A DNA stretch of 64,000 bases from Vreelandella zhanjiangensis DSM 21076 (GCF_000377665.1 NZ_KB898647.1:313559-377558), one strand, 5' to 3'; counted from the first letter of the stretch, positions 45,123 through 54,366 are shown. The notes: generated from the sequence alone by a model not told the origin. Made by a program: numbers and translations.

Positions 45123-46277
45123 ATGCGAAAGCTGAAAATACTGATTTTGATGGGAGTGTTAGCTTCGCCCTTAGCTCAGGCCGAGCTGAAATTCGGTATT
45201 GTGGCACCGGAAACGGGCGGTGCCGCCTCTATGGGACTGGGAATGCAGGAAGGTATCAATGCCTATTTTGCTGAAATAAACGCAGCTGGTGGTGTCAATG
45301 GACAGCCCCTGACGCTGGTTGCACGTGATGACCGGTACAATCCTTTACTGGCCGCACAGCATACGCGGGAACTAAGCGCCGACGAGAGCATCCTGGCCGC
45401 TATCGGCAACGTGGGAACGCCAACGGCTGCCGTAACCGTTACGGTTCATAATCAACAGCAAATGCTGTTATTCGGTGCATTCACCGGGGCAGGACTGTTG
45501 CGCCAGTCTCCTCCTGATCGCTATATCATTAATTATCGGGCGAGCTACGCAGAAGAAACCGCCACGATGATTAACGGACTATTGGAAGCCGGGATAGCGC
45601 CAGAAGAGATTGCGTTCTTTACCCAAAACGATAGTTTTGGCGATGCGGGCTATTATGGCGCGATAAGCGCTCTGCATGGGGAAGGGTTTGAGGACACGGA
45701 TCGCCTCGTGCATGGCCGATTTACCCGAGGCACACGCAATATCCATCAAGGACTTGCCACCATTCTTCAGGCGCCGGTCCCTCCACGCGCCATTATCATT
45801 GTCAGTACGTTTGGCCCCGCTGCCGACTTTATCCGTGAGGCCCGCAAGGACCTTGAAGATGTGCTCTTTCTGAACGTTTCCTTTGTCGGTAGCCAGGCAC
45901 TGGTTGATGAGCTGGGCGATATGGCCGAGGGCGTCATGGTTACCCAGGTGGTGCCACCGTTGGAATCAACATTGCCCGCTGTTGAAAGCTACCACGCAGC
46001 TTTAAAGCACTACGCAAGCGACGCCGAACCTAGCTTTATTTCGTTAGAGGGGTATTTGGCGGCCAAGCTGTTCGTTGAAGGACTTAAATCTGCCGGAGAG
46101 CAGCCGGATAGAGAAAGCATTGTTGATGGATTACTCAGTTTAGGAAACATCGACATTGGATTGGAAGAGCCGTTGATGCTCAACCCCGACAATCATCAAG
46201 CCAGTCATGCCGTTTGGCCCACCATCATTCGTAATGGACATTTTGAACCGGTGAACTGGTCGTCGCTTACCCCTTGA
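45123..46277 (+). CDS. Orphan LivJ-like periplasmic binding protein, probable chemotaxis co-receptor
   Basis: A 384-residue type I periplasmic binding protein (Peripla_BP_6). A signal peptide MRKLKILILMGVLASPLAQA is cleaved before ELKFG. Family features are GGAASMGLGMQEGINAYFAEINAAGGVNGQPLTLVARDDRYNP and FTQNDSFGDAGYYGAISAL. ATG 45123 follows GAAGGAAGG. No permease or ATPase gene is nearby. The gene is preceded by a sigma-28-like promoter and followed after 39 nt by chemoreceptor 2. I infer that it binds an amino-acid or amide-like ligand and presents it to the receptors. A stray transporter subunit is the alternative. Confidence 0.88.
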   Translation: MRKLKILILMGVLASPLAQAELKFGIVAPETGGAASMGLGMQEGINAYFAEINAAGGVNGQPLTLVARDDRYNPLLAAQHTRELSADESILAAIGNVGTPTAAVTVTVHNQQQMLLFGAFTGAGLLRQSPPDRYIINYRASYAEETATMINGLLEAGIAPEEIAFFTQNDSFGDAGYYGAISALHGEGFEDTDRLVHGRFTRGTRNIHQGLATILQAPVPPRAIIIVSTFGPAADFIREARKDLEDVLFLNVSFVGSQALVDELGDMAEGVMVTQVVPPLESTLPAVESYHAALKHYASDAEPSFISLEGYLAAKLFVEGLKSAGEQPDRESIVDGLLSLGNIDIGLEEPLMLNPDNHQASHAVWPTIIRNGHFEPVNWSSLTP

Positions 46278-46316
46278 GCGACAAATTTCGACTCCTCCCC
46301 TGACAGCGAAAAAAAT

Positions 46317-48431
46317 ATGAAAAGATCTTTGAGTATCCGCGCCATGTTGATCGCGCTATTTCTTGCTGCGGTCGTCGGCGCCTTAGTGCTGGCCGTGACT
46401 GGGTGGGCGACCAACCAGCAACTGATTAACTCCCAGCGCTACATTACCAATGACGTCATGCCGTTACAAAATACCAGCCGCAACCTTGTGCTGACGATGG
46501 GGGCATTTGGTCAGCGACATGCCGCCTTACTGGCCGCCGACGCAAGCAACATCGATCAAGTTACGGCCCAAGCGTTACTTTCATCGCGTTTTGATAAGGC
46601 ATTCGACACTTTGCGCAACGGCAAAACCGCTATTGAGCAGCGCGACCAGTTAGCGACTATTGATACTGACTATCAGCAATTGATCGTGAGCGATACGGTG
46701 CTGGAGCAGGTTCGCCGAGAAGAGCTTTTGCTGACCGCGCAGATGAAGGAGCGCCTGGCGCAGATGGAGGAAATGATCGATAAAGTGATGCTGAGCGCTG
46801 AGGATATTGCAGGGCGTACCGCCTTGGCTCAGGTGCGCCATAAGCGCAATCAGCGTGAGCTAATGATGGCGTGGCGCGAAGATGGTATGACCACGCTGCC
46901 GACGCAGCTACTTGATAACATGTTTGAAGGTCAGGCCGATATCGGCCAGCTTAGCGGTAATGTACGCATGGCGGTTGCGCTGCTTGCCGATCTGGGCAGG
47001 CAGATAACCCTGGCGGAGAGCCAGGATGCCCTGATGCATCTGCGTGCTAACGAGATTGCCCAGCAAGTCATGCTTGCCCGCCAGTCGCTTAACGCCATTG
47101 CCAATGCGTCCAGTACTGAAGTTGAGCAGCGTGTCCTGATTGGCGAGCTCGATCAGATTATCGTGGATCTTGAAAGCTTGATGGTGGGAAATGCGGATTC
47201 AGTTTTCATGCTTCGCGAACAACAGCTGGAGATGGCGTTACGCGTTCAGATAGCGTTGGGCGAGGTGGCCAGCGCGATGGATAGCATGCGCGCTCAGCTG
47301 CACAATATAGAGATTTACGCAGTTGAACAGGCGGATAGCGCCGCGGGGCAAGCTGAAACGTTGGCGAATGCAGGCCGTACGCTGCTGATTAGCGTCACAC
47401 TCATCGTGATCGTATTGCTGGCAATTTTTGGCTGGCGCACGCTGGTTCGCGTTTTAGGTCCGCTGGTCGCCATGCGCCGCCAGATGGAAAGTATTAGCGG
47501 AGCTGCCGGTGAAAATGCCGATCTTTCCATGCGGCTGGCACTTCGTCACAACGATGAAGTGGGCCAAACCGCTCAGGCCTTTAACCGGATGATGGATACG
47601 TTTGAAGGTATGGTCGCACAGATTCGGGAAAGCGCTGAGGCCATTGCTGCGAGTAGCCGACAGATTGCCAGCGGTAATGAAAACCTCTCCCAGCGTACCG
47701 ACCAGCAGTCCGCTTCGCTTGCGGAAACAGCGTCAAGTCTTGAGCAAATTACCGCAACGGTTAAGCAAACCGCTGACTATGCCGACCAGGCCAAAGATGC
47801 CAGTGGCAGTGTCGATCAGCGGGCACGTTCGGCAGGTGATGTCGCCAAACGCACCACAGCGGCGATGAGCGACATCCGTGAAGCGAGTGAGAAAATCACC
47901 TCGATCATTAAAGCCATTGACGATATTGCCTTCCAGACCAACTTGCTGGCGCTAAACGCCTCCGTTGAGGCCGCTCGTGCGGGAGAGCAGGGGCGTGGCT
48001 TTGCGGTAGTTGCCCAGGAAGTTCGTAAGCTTGCCGGGCGCAGTGCGGATGAGGCGGCGCAAATCCGTCATCTGGCCGATGATAGCGTGGCCAAGGTCAG
48101 CGAGGGTGAGCAGTTGGTGAATGCCTCCAGCATGCATCTTCAGGAAATTATTGATAGCCTCTCTGAAGTCACGCGCTACGTCACGGAAATTGCGGAAGCA
48201 ACGCAGGAGCAGTCGACGGGGATCGAGCAAATCAACCAGGCGATTTCCCAGCTAGATCAGGTAACCCATCAGAATGCCCGCCTGGTGCAGGATGCTTCAA
48301 GCGCGAGTCAGGAGCTTGATGGGCGTGCCGGCGATATGCATACGCTGGTTAGTCGCTTCCGGGTCAGCGATAACGCAGGGGAGCCTACGCTGTCATTGCC
48401 ACAACACAAGGCACCTACGCGATTAAACTAA
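46317..48431 (+). CDS. Methyl-accepting chemotaxis protein 2, large periplasmic sensor
   Basis: A 704-residue paralogue of chemoreceptor 1. TM1 is at about 8-32, the periplasmic helical domain at about 33-349, TM2 at about 350-372, then HAMP and an almost identical signalling domain. Periplasmic domains share short blocks (AVTGW-TNQ-LINSQ-YIT, AFGQRH--LLAA, AWRED-MTTLPT) but are otherwise divergent, while DNA of the cytoplasmic parts is nearly identical over long stretches. The C-terminus (APTRLN) lacks any tether pentapeptide. It is second in an operon behind the orphan binding protein, its likely ligand-loaded partner. Confidence 0.92.
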   Translation: MKRSLSIRAMLIALFLAAVVGALVLAVTGWATNQQLINSQRYITNDVMPLQNTSRNLVLTMGAFGQRHAALLAADASNIDQVTAQALLSSRFDKAFDTLRNGKTAIEQRDQLATIDTDYQQLIVSDTVLEQVRREELLLTAQMKERLAQMEEMIDKVMLSAEDIAGRTALAQVRHKRNQRELMMAWREDGMTTLPTQLLDNMFEGQADIGQLSGNVRMAVALLADLGRQITLAESQDALMHLRANEIAQQVMLARQSLNAIANASSTEVEQRVLIGELDQIIVDLESLMVGNADSVFMLREQQLEMALRVQIALGEVASAMDSMRAQLHNIEIYAVEQADSAAGQAETLANAGRTLLISVTLIVIVLLAIFGWRTLVRVLGPLVAMRRQMESISGAAGENADLSMRLALRHNDEVGQTAQAFNRMMDTFEGMVAQIRESAEAIAASSRQIASGNENLSQRTDQQSASLAETASSLEQITATVKQTADYADQAKDASGSVDQRARSAGDVAKRTTAAMSDIREASEKITSIIKAIDDIAFQTNLLALNASVEAARAGEQGRGFAVVAQEVRKLAGRSADEAAQIRHLADDSVAKVSEGEQLVNASSMHLQEIIDSLSEVTRYVTEIAEATQEQSTGIEQINQAISQLDQVTHQNARLVQDASSASQELDGRAGDMHTLVSRFRVSDNAGEPTLSLPQHKAPTRLN

Positions 48432-48454
48432 CCGCCACCGCAGTACTTTCTTTC

Positions 48455-48481
48455 AGCGAGCGTGCCCTGGGCACGTTCGCT
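48455..48481 (+). terminator. Terminator hairpin after chemoreceptor 2
   Basis: AGCGAGCGTGCCC and GGGCACGTTCGCT form a 12-13-bp stem with one G-T wobble and a tiny loop. It is followed by GTTTTG, 24 nt after the receptor stop. A short T-run makes it moderately convincing. Confidence 0.65.
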
Positions 48482-48569
48482 GTTTTGCGTTCTAAGGGTT
48501 GATTTATAGACGAGGTGCCTGCACTCATTAATAGATAGCCATGGAATGTAAGCCAACCAGGGAGACGAA

Positions 48570-49199
48570 ATGACGACATTAGTGATTGGTGCCAACGGGC
48601 AGATCGGTAAACAGTTTTGCGAGCTGGCCAAACAGGCTGATGTGCCGATCAAGGCCATGGTGCGCAAGGATGAGCAAGCTGCCTGGTTTACTGAACGCGG
48701 CATCGAAACGGTGGTTGCCGACCTTGAAGGTGAGCTTGAACACGCCTTTGAAGGCTGCAATCAGGTGGTGTTCACCGCTGGTTCTGGACCACACACCGGC
48801 CCTGATAAAACGCTCATGATTGATCTGTTCGGTGCCATCAGAGCTGCCGACATTGCCAGTGAAAAAGGGCTTGATCGCTATATTATGGTGAGCGCTATTC
48901 GCGCAGAGCGCCCTTTGGATGCACCCGAAAAGATGCGCCCTTACATGGCTGCCAAGTTTGCAGCCGATAGCCACCTACGCTTTGCCAAAGTTCCCCACGT
49001 CATCCTCAAGCCGGGCCCCTTGACTGATGAGAAGGCAACGCACGGATTTGCCGGAACGTTGGAGGCATCTCCTGAACAATCCATTACCCGGGCAGATGTT
49101 GCTCATGCCTTACTGCACGTTGTAAAAACACCTACGTTGAAAGATAAGGAGTTCACACTCTTGAACGGTAAGGAATCCATTAGTGACCTCGTGCGCTAA
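48570..49199 (+). CDS. NAD(P)-binding atypical SDR family protein
   Basis: A 209-residue extended-SDR-like protein of the NmrA/YwnB type. The dinucleotide motif is TTLVIGANGQIGKQF. A conserved middle VVFTAGSGPHTGPDKTLMIDLFGAIRAADIA and the YMAAKFAADSHLR segment follow. It ends with the usual ITRADVAHALLHVV. Such proteins may be redox sensors or reductases; the substrate is unknown. ATG 48570 follows AGGGAGA. Its stop lies inside the following metallophosphoesterase start region. Confidence 0.82.
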   Translation: MTTLVIGANGQIGKQFCELAKQADVPIKAMVRKDEQAAWFTERGIETVVADLEGELEHAFEGCNQVVFTAGSGPHTGPDKTLMIDLFGAIRAADIASEKGLDRYIMVSAIRAERPLDAPEKMRPYMAAKFAADSHLRFAKVPHVILKPGPLTDEKATHGFAGTLEASPEQSITRADVAHALLHVVKTPTLKDKEFTLLNGKESISDLVR

Positions 49200-49686
49200 G
49201 CCCGAGCCCCTATTGACGCTCGACGCGCCTGTCGGCGTGATTGCCGACACGCATGGGTTGCTACGCGACGAAGCCCTCACTTACTTAACGGGGTGTGGGC
49301 TCATTCTTCATTTAGGCGATGTCGGCCAAAAGCAGGAAAATCAGTCCATTCTTGATCGCCTTGAGCAAATAGCGCCGCTGTTTGTGGTTAAGGGCAACAT
49401 CGATACCGCTCCATGGGCCGAGTCATTGTCGCTAACCCATTCGCTTGACGTAAATGGTTGGCGGCTGCATCTGGTACATCGCCTTATCGATTTCGATGAA
49501 GCGACGCCTTGTGATGTGGTGTTGCATGGCCACTCTCACAAGCCGCGTAACGAGTGGCAAGAGGATCGCCTGCTATTTAACCCCGGCGCGGCGGGCAAGC
49601 GTCGCTTTAAACTACCTATTACGCTTGGCAAATTATGGCTTGAAGAGCACCAGATAAAGCGCGCGATTATTCACTTACCGCTTTGA
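49183..49686 (+). CDS. Metallophosphoesterase, YfcE/MJ0936-like
   Basis: A 167-residue calcineurin-like phosphoesterase with all metal motifs: GVIADTHG, LHLGDVG, VVKGNID and LHGHSHKP. Small YfcE-type enzymes hydrolyse phosphodiesters with Mn2+ in the cytosol. The GTG at 49183 overlaps the SDR-like gene by 17 nt. A TTG at 49213 is an alternative start and would still keep all motifs. The pair is probably co-translated. Confidence 0.85.
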   Translation: MTSCAKPEPLLTLDAPVGVIADTHGLLRDEALTYLTGCGLILHLGDVGQKQENQSILDRLEQIAPLFVVKGNIDTAPWAESLSLTHSLDVNGWRLHLVHRLIDFDEATPCDVVLHGHSHKPRNEWQEDRLLFNPGAAGKRRFKLPITLGKLWLEEHQIKRAIIHLPL

Positions 49687-49810
49687 AGGCGCGTTCTTGG
49701 CCATAAAAACAGTGTAGTAATGACGTACTACCCCTGAAGTAAAAGCGCTTGTTAGGCTTGTGTTACACACTCAGCGTGTGCTCGATGATAAAACAATAAG
49801 GAGTGCGGAG

Positions 49811-50380
49811 ATGAGCAGCAAGCGTATCTTGATGATTACTGGCGACTTTACTGAAGATTACGAAACTATGGTTCCTTTCCAGGCATTGATGGCAGTTGGC
49901 CATCAGGTCGATGCTGTTTGCCCTGGCAAGGCATCGGGTGACACCGTGGCGACGGCGATTCATGATTTCGAAGGTGATCAAACCTATTCTGAAAAACCTG
50001 GCCACCGATTTGCGCTCAATGCCGATTTTGAGCGTATCGATCCCGCTGATTATGATGCCCTGGTGGTACCCGGTGGGCGTGCTCCGGAATACCTACGTTT
50101 GAATCAGGATGTGTTAACGATGGTTCGGCACTTTTTTGAAGCCAACAAGCCTGTCGCCGCGATTTGCCACGGCGCACAACTGTTAGCCGCTGCAAAAGTG
50201 CTCGAAGGAAGGCAGTGTTCTGCATACCCCGCTTGCCAGCCAGAAGTTGAGCTTGCGGGCGGGCATTTCGCCAGCATCGACGTAAGTGACGCGGTAACCG
50301 ATGGCAACCTGGTAACGGCGCCCGCTTGGCCAGCACACCCGGCTTGGCTTGCTCAGTTTATGGCGCTGCTAAACAAGTGA
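49811..50380 (+). CDS. DJ-1/PfpI family protein
   Basis: A 189-residue protein of the DJ-1/PfpI superfamily. The nucleophile Cys is in [14 protein letters not shown], and the preceding [16 protein letters not shown] supplies the acidic and His partners. Members are described as deglycases, chaperones or peptidases acting in stress. ATG 49811 follows AAGGAGTG; the frame to 49760 includes an unlikely leader. It is monocistronic, with an inverted repeat after the stop. Confidence 0.85.
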   Translation: MSSKRILMITGDFTEDYETMVPFQALMAVGHQVDAVCPGKASGDTVATAIHDFEGDQTYSEKPGHRFALNADFERIDPADYDALVVPGGRAPEYLRLNQDVLTMVRHFFEANKPVAAICHGAQLLAAAKVLEGRQCSAYPACQPEVELAGGHFASIDVSDAVTDGNLVTAPAWPAHPAWLAQFMALLNK

Positions 50381-50416
50381 GCACTGGATCGTTATCGTAA
50401 GCATATAAAGCGAAGC

Positions 50417-50475
50417 CTACGCGCCTAACCGGCATGCACCTACCAGACATGCACCTTCAGACATTAGGCGCGTAG
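50417..50475. repeat. 12-bp inverted repeat enclosing a short direct repeat
   Basis: CTACGCGCCTAA and TTAGGCGCGTAG are perfect complements separated by 35 nt. The loop contains two imperfect copies of ATGCACCTWCCAGAC. It follows the DJ-1 family stop, so it may act as a terminator or be a REP-like palindromic element. Confidence 0.6.
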
Positions 50476-50527
50476 CGTAGTTGCCCGCTATGCTAACGAC
50501 TCATCTGAACGTTAAGAGATCACACCC

Positions 50528-50890
50528 ATGTGCAAACTCTTTATTCACGCCAATCCTGAGCTGTGGTCCAGCGCGACGCATTCACTGCGTATTGATGGCA
50601 TGGTGACGAGCGTGCGAATGGAGCACTACTTCTGGCTCATTCTGGAAGAGATCGCCACGCGTGACGGTATGAACACGGCTCAGCTGATTACTCGCCTTTA
50701 TCATGAATCTATCGATGCCGGACACGACCTAGGTAATTTCACCTCGTTTTTACGCGTGTGTGCGTTACGCTACCAGGCGCTTCAACTAACGGGAGACATT
50801 CCCGCTCAGCATGAGGTACCCATTGCGACTTTGGATGCTGAGAAGATACTCATGCGTGAAAGTCGATCCAGGCACAGCCGGTTTCACTAA
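50528..50890 (+). CDS. Ribbon-helix-helix domain protein
   Basis: A 120-residue protein. Its central part matches RHH_4-type proteins: HSLRIDGMVTSVRMEHYFWLILEEIATRDGMNTAQLITRLYHE, a beta strand then two helices, as in arc/MetJ-like DNA-binding dimers. Relatives are of unknown function. A possible role is transcription regulation, but no target is evident. It is preceded by an inverted repeat and starts at ATG 50528. Confidence 0.75.
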   Translation: MCKLFIHANPELWSSATHSLRIDGMVTSVRMEHYFWLILEEIATRDGMNTAQLITRLYHESIDAGHDLGNFTSFLRVCALRYQALQLTGDIPAQHEVPIATLDAEKILMRESRSRHSRFH

Positions 50891-50985
50891 TCCCTGGCCC
50901 TTTCTGCGTTATAGTAAGTAGCGATTACGACAGCCATAAGGGCCATCGCTGGGTAGTGATGGAGAGGGTCATTAACAGGACTTTT

Positions 50986-51327
50986 ATGACAGATGTTGCC
51001 ACTGCCGTGCGTCAATTACTCGCCACGGCACCGGAAAAAACATTACCGATGACCTATCAACAAGTGGCAGCGGCATTGGGCCTGACGCCTCCACGTACTA
51101 TTCAGCGGGTAGCGCAGGCGCTGGAACAGCTTATGCGCGACGATGCCGCTTCCCATCGGCCGTTTATCGCTGCATTGGTGGTCAGCCGCCGAGGCGAGAA
51201 TATGCCCGCCGCTGGTTTTTTTGAGCTAGCCGTGGCGCTGGGGCGCTTTCCTACTGACCCCACACAGTATGCCGAAGCTTATCGCACTGAATACCAGCAG
51301 GCGCTGGCATTGCGCTCAAACGTATAA
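50986..51327 (+). CDS. Small hypothetical protein, possible winged-helix
   Basis: A 113-residue protein starting MTDVATAVRQLLATAPEKTLPMTYQQVAAALGLTPPRTIQRVAQALEQLMRDDA. The TYQQVAAALGLTPPRTIQRV segment looks like a helix-turn-helix. The second half, PFIAALVVSRRGENMPAAGFFELAVALGRF, resembles conserved uncharacterised proteobacterial proteins. I cannot name the family. ATG 50986 is preferred to 50956. It is convergent with the DUF3820 gene, 2 nt apart. Confidence 0.65.
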   Translation: MTDVATAVRQLLATAPEKTLPMTYQQVAAALGLTPPRTIQRVAQALEQLMRDDAASHRPFIAALVVSRRGENMPAAGFFELAVALGRFPTDPTQYAEAYRTEYQQALALRSNV

Positions 51328-51329
51328 CC

Positions 51330-51548
51330 TTATTGTGAGGGCTTGCGTAAGGGGTCAAGCAAGTCGCTTAATCCGTTATGGTCAATCTCCTGCATCAGTT
51401 GCAGCAACTGGCCAATTTCTCCCGATGGAAATCCCTCCCGCGCAAACCAGTTAAGGTAGGGCCCCGGCAGGTCGGCAATCAGCCAGCCCTGGTGTTTGCC
51501 GAATGGCATTGTACGGGTTACCAGTTTTTCAAGATCTTCCGGTCTCAT
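51330..51548 (-). CDS. DUF3820 family small protein
   Basis: A 72-residue protein with the DUF3820 signature MPFGKHQGWLIADLPGPYLNWFAREGFPSGEIGQLLQLMQEI. It is found alone or next to nucleases, and its function is not established. The start ATG 51548 lies about 140 bp from the divergent mqo gene. Convergent with the small hypothetical gene. Confidence 0.85.
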   Translation of the reverse strand: MRPEDLEKLVTRTMPFGKHQGWLIADLPGPYLNWFAREGFPSGEIGQLLQLMQEIDHNGLSDLLDPLRKPSQ

Positions 51549-51602
51549 GTCTTACTTTCCTTTGGGCTTATCTGCCGCGCTGGTTTCCGAAAAGAAGTAA
51601 TT

Positions 51603-51631
51603 TTGTTAGACTTTAGTCGACAAATTATACC
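51603..51631 (+). promoter_or_regulatory. Likely sigma-70 promoter of mqo
   Basis: TTGTTA and TATACC are separated by 17 bp in the region upstream of mqo. The spacer holds a loose TTGT/ACAA dyad. The start codon is about 60 nt downstream. Confidence 0.4.
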
Positions 51632-51691
51632 CCCCTCGATGCCGGGCGATTATAGCTTCGGTAAGTTATTTATGTATCGTCTGGATATGAC

Positions 51692-53395
51692 ATGCACAAA
51701 CGTTTTAGTTTTTTACTCTGCACACCGCTTCTGGCGATGGCAGCGATGCCCGTTTCGGCTGATGAGCCTGTTGATGTTGTATTAATTGGTGGCGGTATCA
51801 TGAGCGCCACACTAGGTACCTATCTTCAAGAATTAGAACCTGATTGGGATATCCATCTTTACGAGCGCCTGAGTCAGGTTGCTGAAGAGAGTTCCAACGC
51901 CTGGAACAACGCAGGCAGCGGCCACTCTGCCTTCATGGAAATGAACTATACACCGGGCGATGGCGATCACGTTGAAATTGAGCGTGCAGTTAACGTTACC
52001 GAGCAGTTTGAGGTTTCCCGCCAGTTCTGGGCCCATCAGGTTGATCAGGGCATCCTGAGCGACCCCAAAGCCTTTATCAACTCAGTGCCGCATCACGCGT
52101 TGGTGTGGGGGCAAGACGACGTCGCTTTCCTGCGCGAACGTTACGCACGCATGACTGAAAACCCGCTGTATGAAGGCATGGAATACTCGGAAGATCGCCA
52201 AGAGATTGCTGAGTGGATGCCGCTTGTCATGGCCGGTCGTGATGAAAACGAGCCGGTTGCCGCGACCCGCATGCAGATGGGTACAGAAGTTAACTATGGT
52301 GCTCAGACTCGCCAGATGATTGAAGGATTGGGTGATAGCGATAACTTCACACTCTCGCTTAACAGTGAAGTGCGCGGCCTTGAGCGTAATGACGACGATA
52401 CCTGGCACGTAACGATTAAAAACCTGGAAAGCGGTGATGAGTCTACCGTTGACGCCCGGTTTGTGTTTATTGGTGCTGGCGGCGCAGCCTTGCCACTGCT
52501 TCAGGAATCCGGTATTCCCGAAGCGGATGCCTATGCCGGTTTCCCGGTGGGTGGCCAGTTCCTGTACACCACCAATCCTGACGTTGTCTCTCAGCACCAG
52601 ATCAAGGTGTACGCCAAAGCGGGTGAAGGTTCTCCGCCGATGTCAGTGCCACACATGGATTTCCGTAACCTGGATGGCCAACCTGCACTGTTCTATGGTC
52701 CGTTTGCCACGTTCTCAAGCAAGTTCTTGAAAGAAGGCTCCTGGACTGACCTGTTTGGCTCCATCACGTTTGACAATCTTTGGCCGACTACCCAGGTAGG
52801 TCTGCATAACTTCAACCTGGTACGCTACTTGGTTGGTCAGGTAATGATGTCTGACGATGACCGTTTTGAGGCGCTGCAGGGCTTCTATCCTGAAGCAAGC
52901 GCCGACGACTGGAAACTGTGGACCGCCGGTCAGCGGGTTCAGATCATCAAGAACGACCCTGAGCGTGGTGGCCTGCTGCAGTTTGGTACCGAAGTAGTAA
53001 GCTCTGAAGACGGCTCAATCGCCGCACTTCTGGGGGCTTCACCGGGTGCATCAACCGCACCACCCATCATGCTGCATTTGCTGGAAAACGTTTTCGCTGA
53101 GCAGGTGCAAAGCGATGCATGGCAGGAAAAACTGACCCAGATCGTACCGTCCTACGGCCAGCGCCTTTCCGAAAATCCGGAGCTACTGCGTGAAATGCGT
53201 GTGTATACGGCAGAGGTGCTTAAACTGAATGAGCCGATGAATGCTGCTGAAACAGACACAGACGTTCAAACGGAAGTTGAAAACGTACAGCCTGAATCAG
53301 AAGCCGCTGATGCCGGTGAAGAAAGCAGCGCTGACGAAAACGTTGATACACAAAGCGAAGAGCAGGACGCCGAAACACAAGAAGTTGCTCTGTAA
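51692..53395 (+). CDS. mqo: Malate:quinone oxidoreductase
   Basis: A 567-residue FAD enzyme of the Mqo family, oxidising malate to oxaloacetate and passing electrons to quinone in the TCA cycle. The FAD motif VDVVLIGGGIMSATLGTYLQELEP and the family blocks SSNAWNNAGSGHSAFMEMNYTP, RQFWAHQV, AGFPVGGQFL and AALLGASPGASTAPPIML are present. It has an N-terminal hydrophobic leader like E. coli Mqo, and an added Glu/Asp-rich tail (about residues 510-567) common in halophiles. A strong terminator follows. Confidence 0.95.
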   Translation: MHKRFSFLLCTPLLAMAAMPVSADEPVDVVLIGGGIMSATLGTYLQELEPDWDIHLYERLSQVAEESSNAWNNAGSGHSAFMEMNYTPGDGDHVEIERAVNVTEQFEVSRQFWAHQVDQGILSDPKAFINSVPHHALVWGQDDVAFLRERYARMTENPLYEGMEYSEDRQEIAEWMPLVMAGRDENEPVAATRMQMGTEVNYGAQTRQMIEGLGDSDNFTLSLNSEVRGLERNDDDTWHVTIKNLESGDESTVDARFVFIGAGGAALPLLQESGIPEADAYAGFPVGGQFLYTTNPDVVSQHQIKVYAKAGEGSPPMSVPHMDFRNLDGQPALFYGPFATFSSKFLKEGSWTDLFGSITFDNLWPTTQVGLHNFNLVRYLVGQVMMSDDDRFEALQGFYPEASADDWKLWTAGQRVQIIKNDPERGGLLQFGTEVVSSEDGSIAALLGASPGASTAPPIMLHLLENVFAEQVQSDAWQEKLTQIVPSYGQRLSENPELLREMRVYTAEVLKLNEPMNAAETDTDVQTEVENVQPESEAADAGEESSADENVDTQSEEQDAETQEVAL

Positions 53396-53450
53396 GGTTT
53401 TGCTTACTCAAACCTGAATGCAATAACGTGCCATATCAGGTGCGCTCGAT

Positions 53451-53486
53451 AACGCTAGCCCCTTGAAAGGGGCTAGCGTTTTTTTT
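53451..53486 (+). terminator. Rho-independent terminator of mqo
   Basis: AACGCTAGCCCC and GGGGCTAGCGTT form a perfect 12-bp stem with loop TTGAAA, followed by eight T (53479-53486). It lies 55 nt after the mqo stop and abuts the convergent LysR gene. Confidence 0.93.
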
Positions 53487-53490
53487 GGCT

Positions 53491-54366
53491 TCAATAATGA
53501 GGATTGGCAGCTTCACAAATCAGTTGGGCAAGGGCGCGCGCTGGAGCGCTCAACTGACTACTGGCGCGATGGATCAACCCTACATCGCGATGAAACGTAT
53601 GCTCGCCGAGTGAGATGGCGCGTACCGCGGTTGGCCAGGGCTGCAGTGCGGTCACTTCGGGTACCAGAGCAATGCCCACGCCGTTGGCAACCAGCTGAAT
53701 AATGGTATCCAGCTCGTCCACCTCACACAGTTCACGTACGTGGCAATGCTGGGCGCGTAAAAAGCGGTCGACCTGACGACCACCAAACGAGGTACGGTCG
53801 TAACGCACAAAAGGCTCGCGGCTGAGCAGCTCGCGCCAGCCATCATCCTCAATAAAAGCCGGGACGATCAGCCGGTAAGGTTCATGGGCCAGCGGTGTCC
53901 AGCGTAAATCGCTGTGCAGCGAGAAAGACGGGCGAATAATGGCCGCCATATCAAGCTCGCCTGCATCCACCTGATTGACCAGCGCCATGGAAAGCCCCGG
54001 CAGCACGCGGCTTTGGCAGTCTGGATAGGCTCGGTGAAAGCGAGCCAGGGCACTGGGCAGTAGCGAGCGCTGAATGGAGGCGATAGCGCCAATGTTCACC
54101 GGCGTGCTGGCAGGCTTACCGGTATTGGCTTCGCCAAGCGTCCGGTAAAGGGCTAATAGGGTATGCGCCTGTTGAAGGACTTCCTGGCCTTGCGCCGTTA
54201 ATACCGCCGCGCGACCTTTTCGGGCAAACAGGGTAACGCCCAACTGCTCTTCCAGCCGTTTCATCTGTGCGCTGACAGCCGCTTGCGTCAAGCCGATCTT
54301 TTGGCCTGCTGAGGCAAAGGTGCCTTCTTGAGCGACGGCCGTTAAGGTTTTCAATTCTCGTATCAT
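53491..54366 (-). CDS. LysR-family transcriptional regulator
   Basis: A 291-residue LysR protein. The HTH is MIRELKTLTAVAQEGTFASAGQKIGLTQAAVSAQMKRLEEQLG, and the effector domain starts at about residue 90 (VNIGAIASIQRSLLPSALARF). I chose ATG 54366; the frame to 54525 runs into the divergent gene. The AT-rich dyad AAATAATATTT lies at 54371-54381 just upstream. It is divergent from a VOC-family gene, its likely target. Confidence 0.88.
   Translation of the reverse strand: MIRELKTLTAVAQEGTFASAGQKIGLTQAAVSAQMKRLEEQLGVTLFARKGRAAVLTAQGQEVLQQAHTLLALYRTLGEANTGKPASTPVNIGAIASIQRSLLPSALARFHRAYPDCQSRVLPGLSMALVNQVDAGELDMAAIIRPSFSLHSDLRWTPLAHEPYRLIVPAFIEDDGWRELLSREPFVRYDRTSFGGRQVDRFLRAQHCHVRELCEVDELDTIIQLVANGVGIALVPEVTALQPWPTAVRAISLGEHTFHRDVGLIHRASSQLSAPARALAQLICEAANPHY

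Noticed and set aside
42669..48431. Mobile-element duplication carrying the two chemoreceptors
   Set aside because: No transposase, terminal repeats or target duplications; paralogy with sensor divergence and local gene conversion explains it better.
52082..52597. 171-codon minus-strand ORF
   Set aside because: Antisense to mqo, which is unambiguous.
51692..53395. Mqo leader and acidic tail as a novel fusion
   Set aside because: As far as I recall E. coli Mqo, it also has a hydrophobic leader and a C-terminal extension; the acidity fits a halophile.
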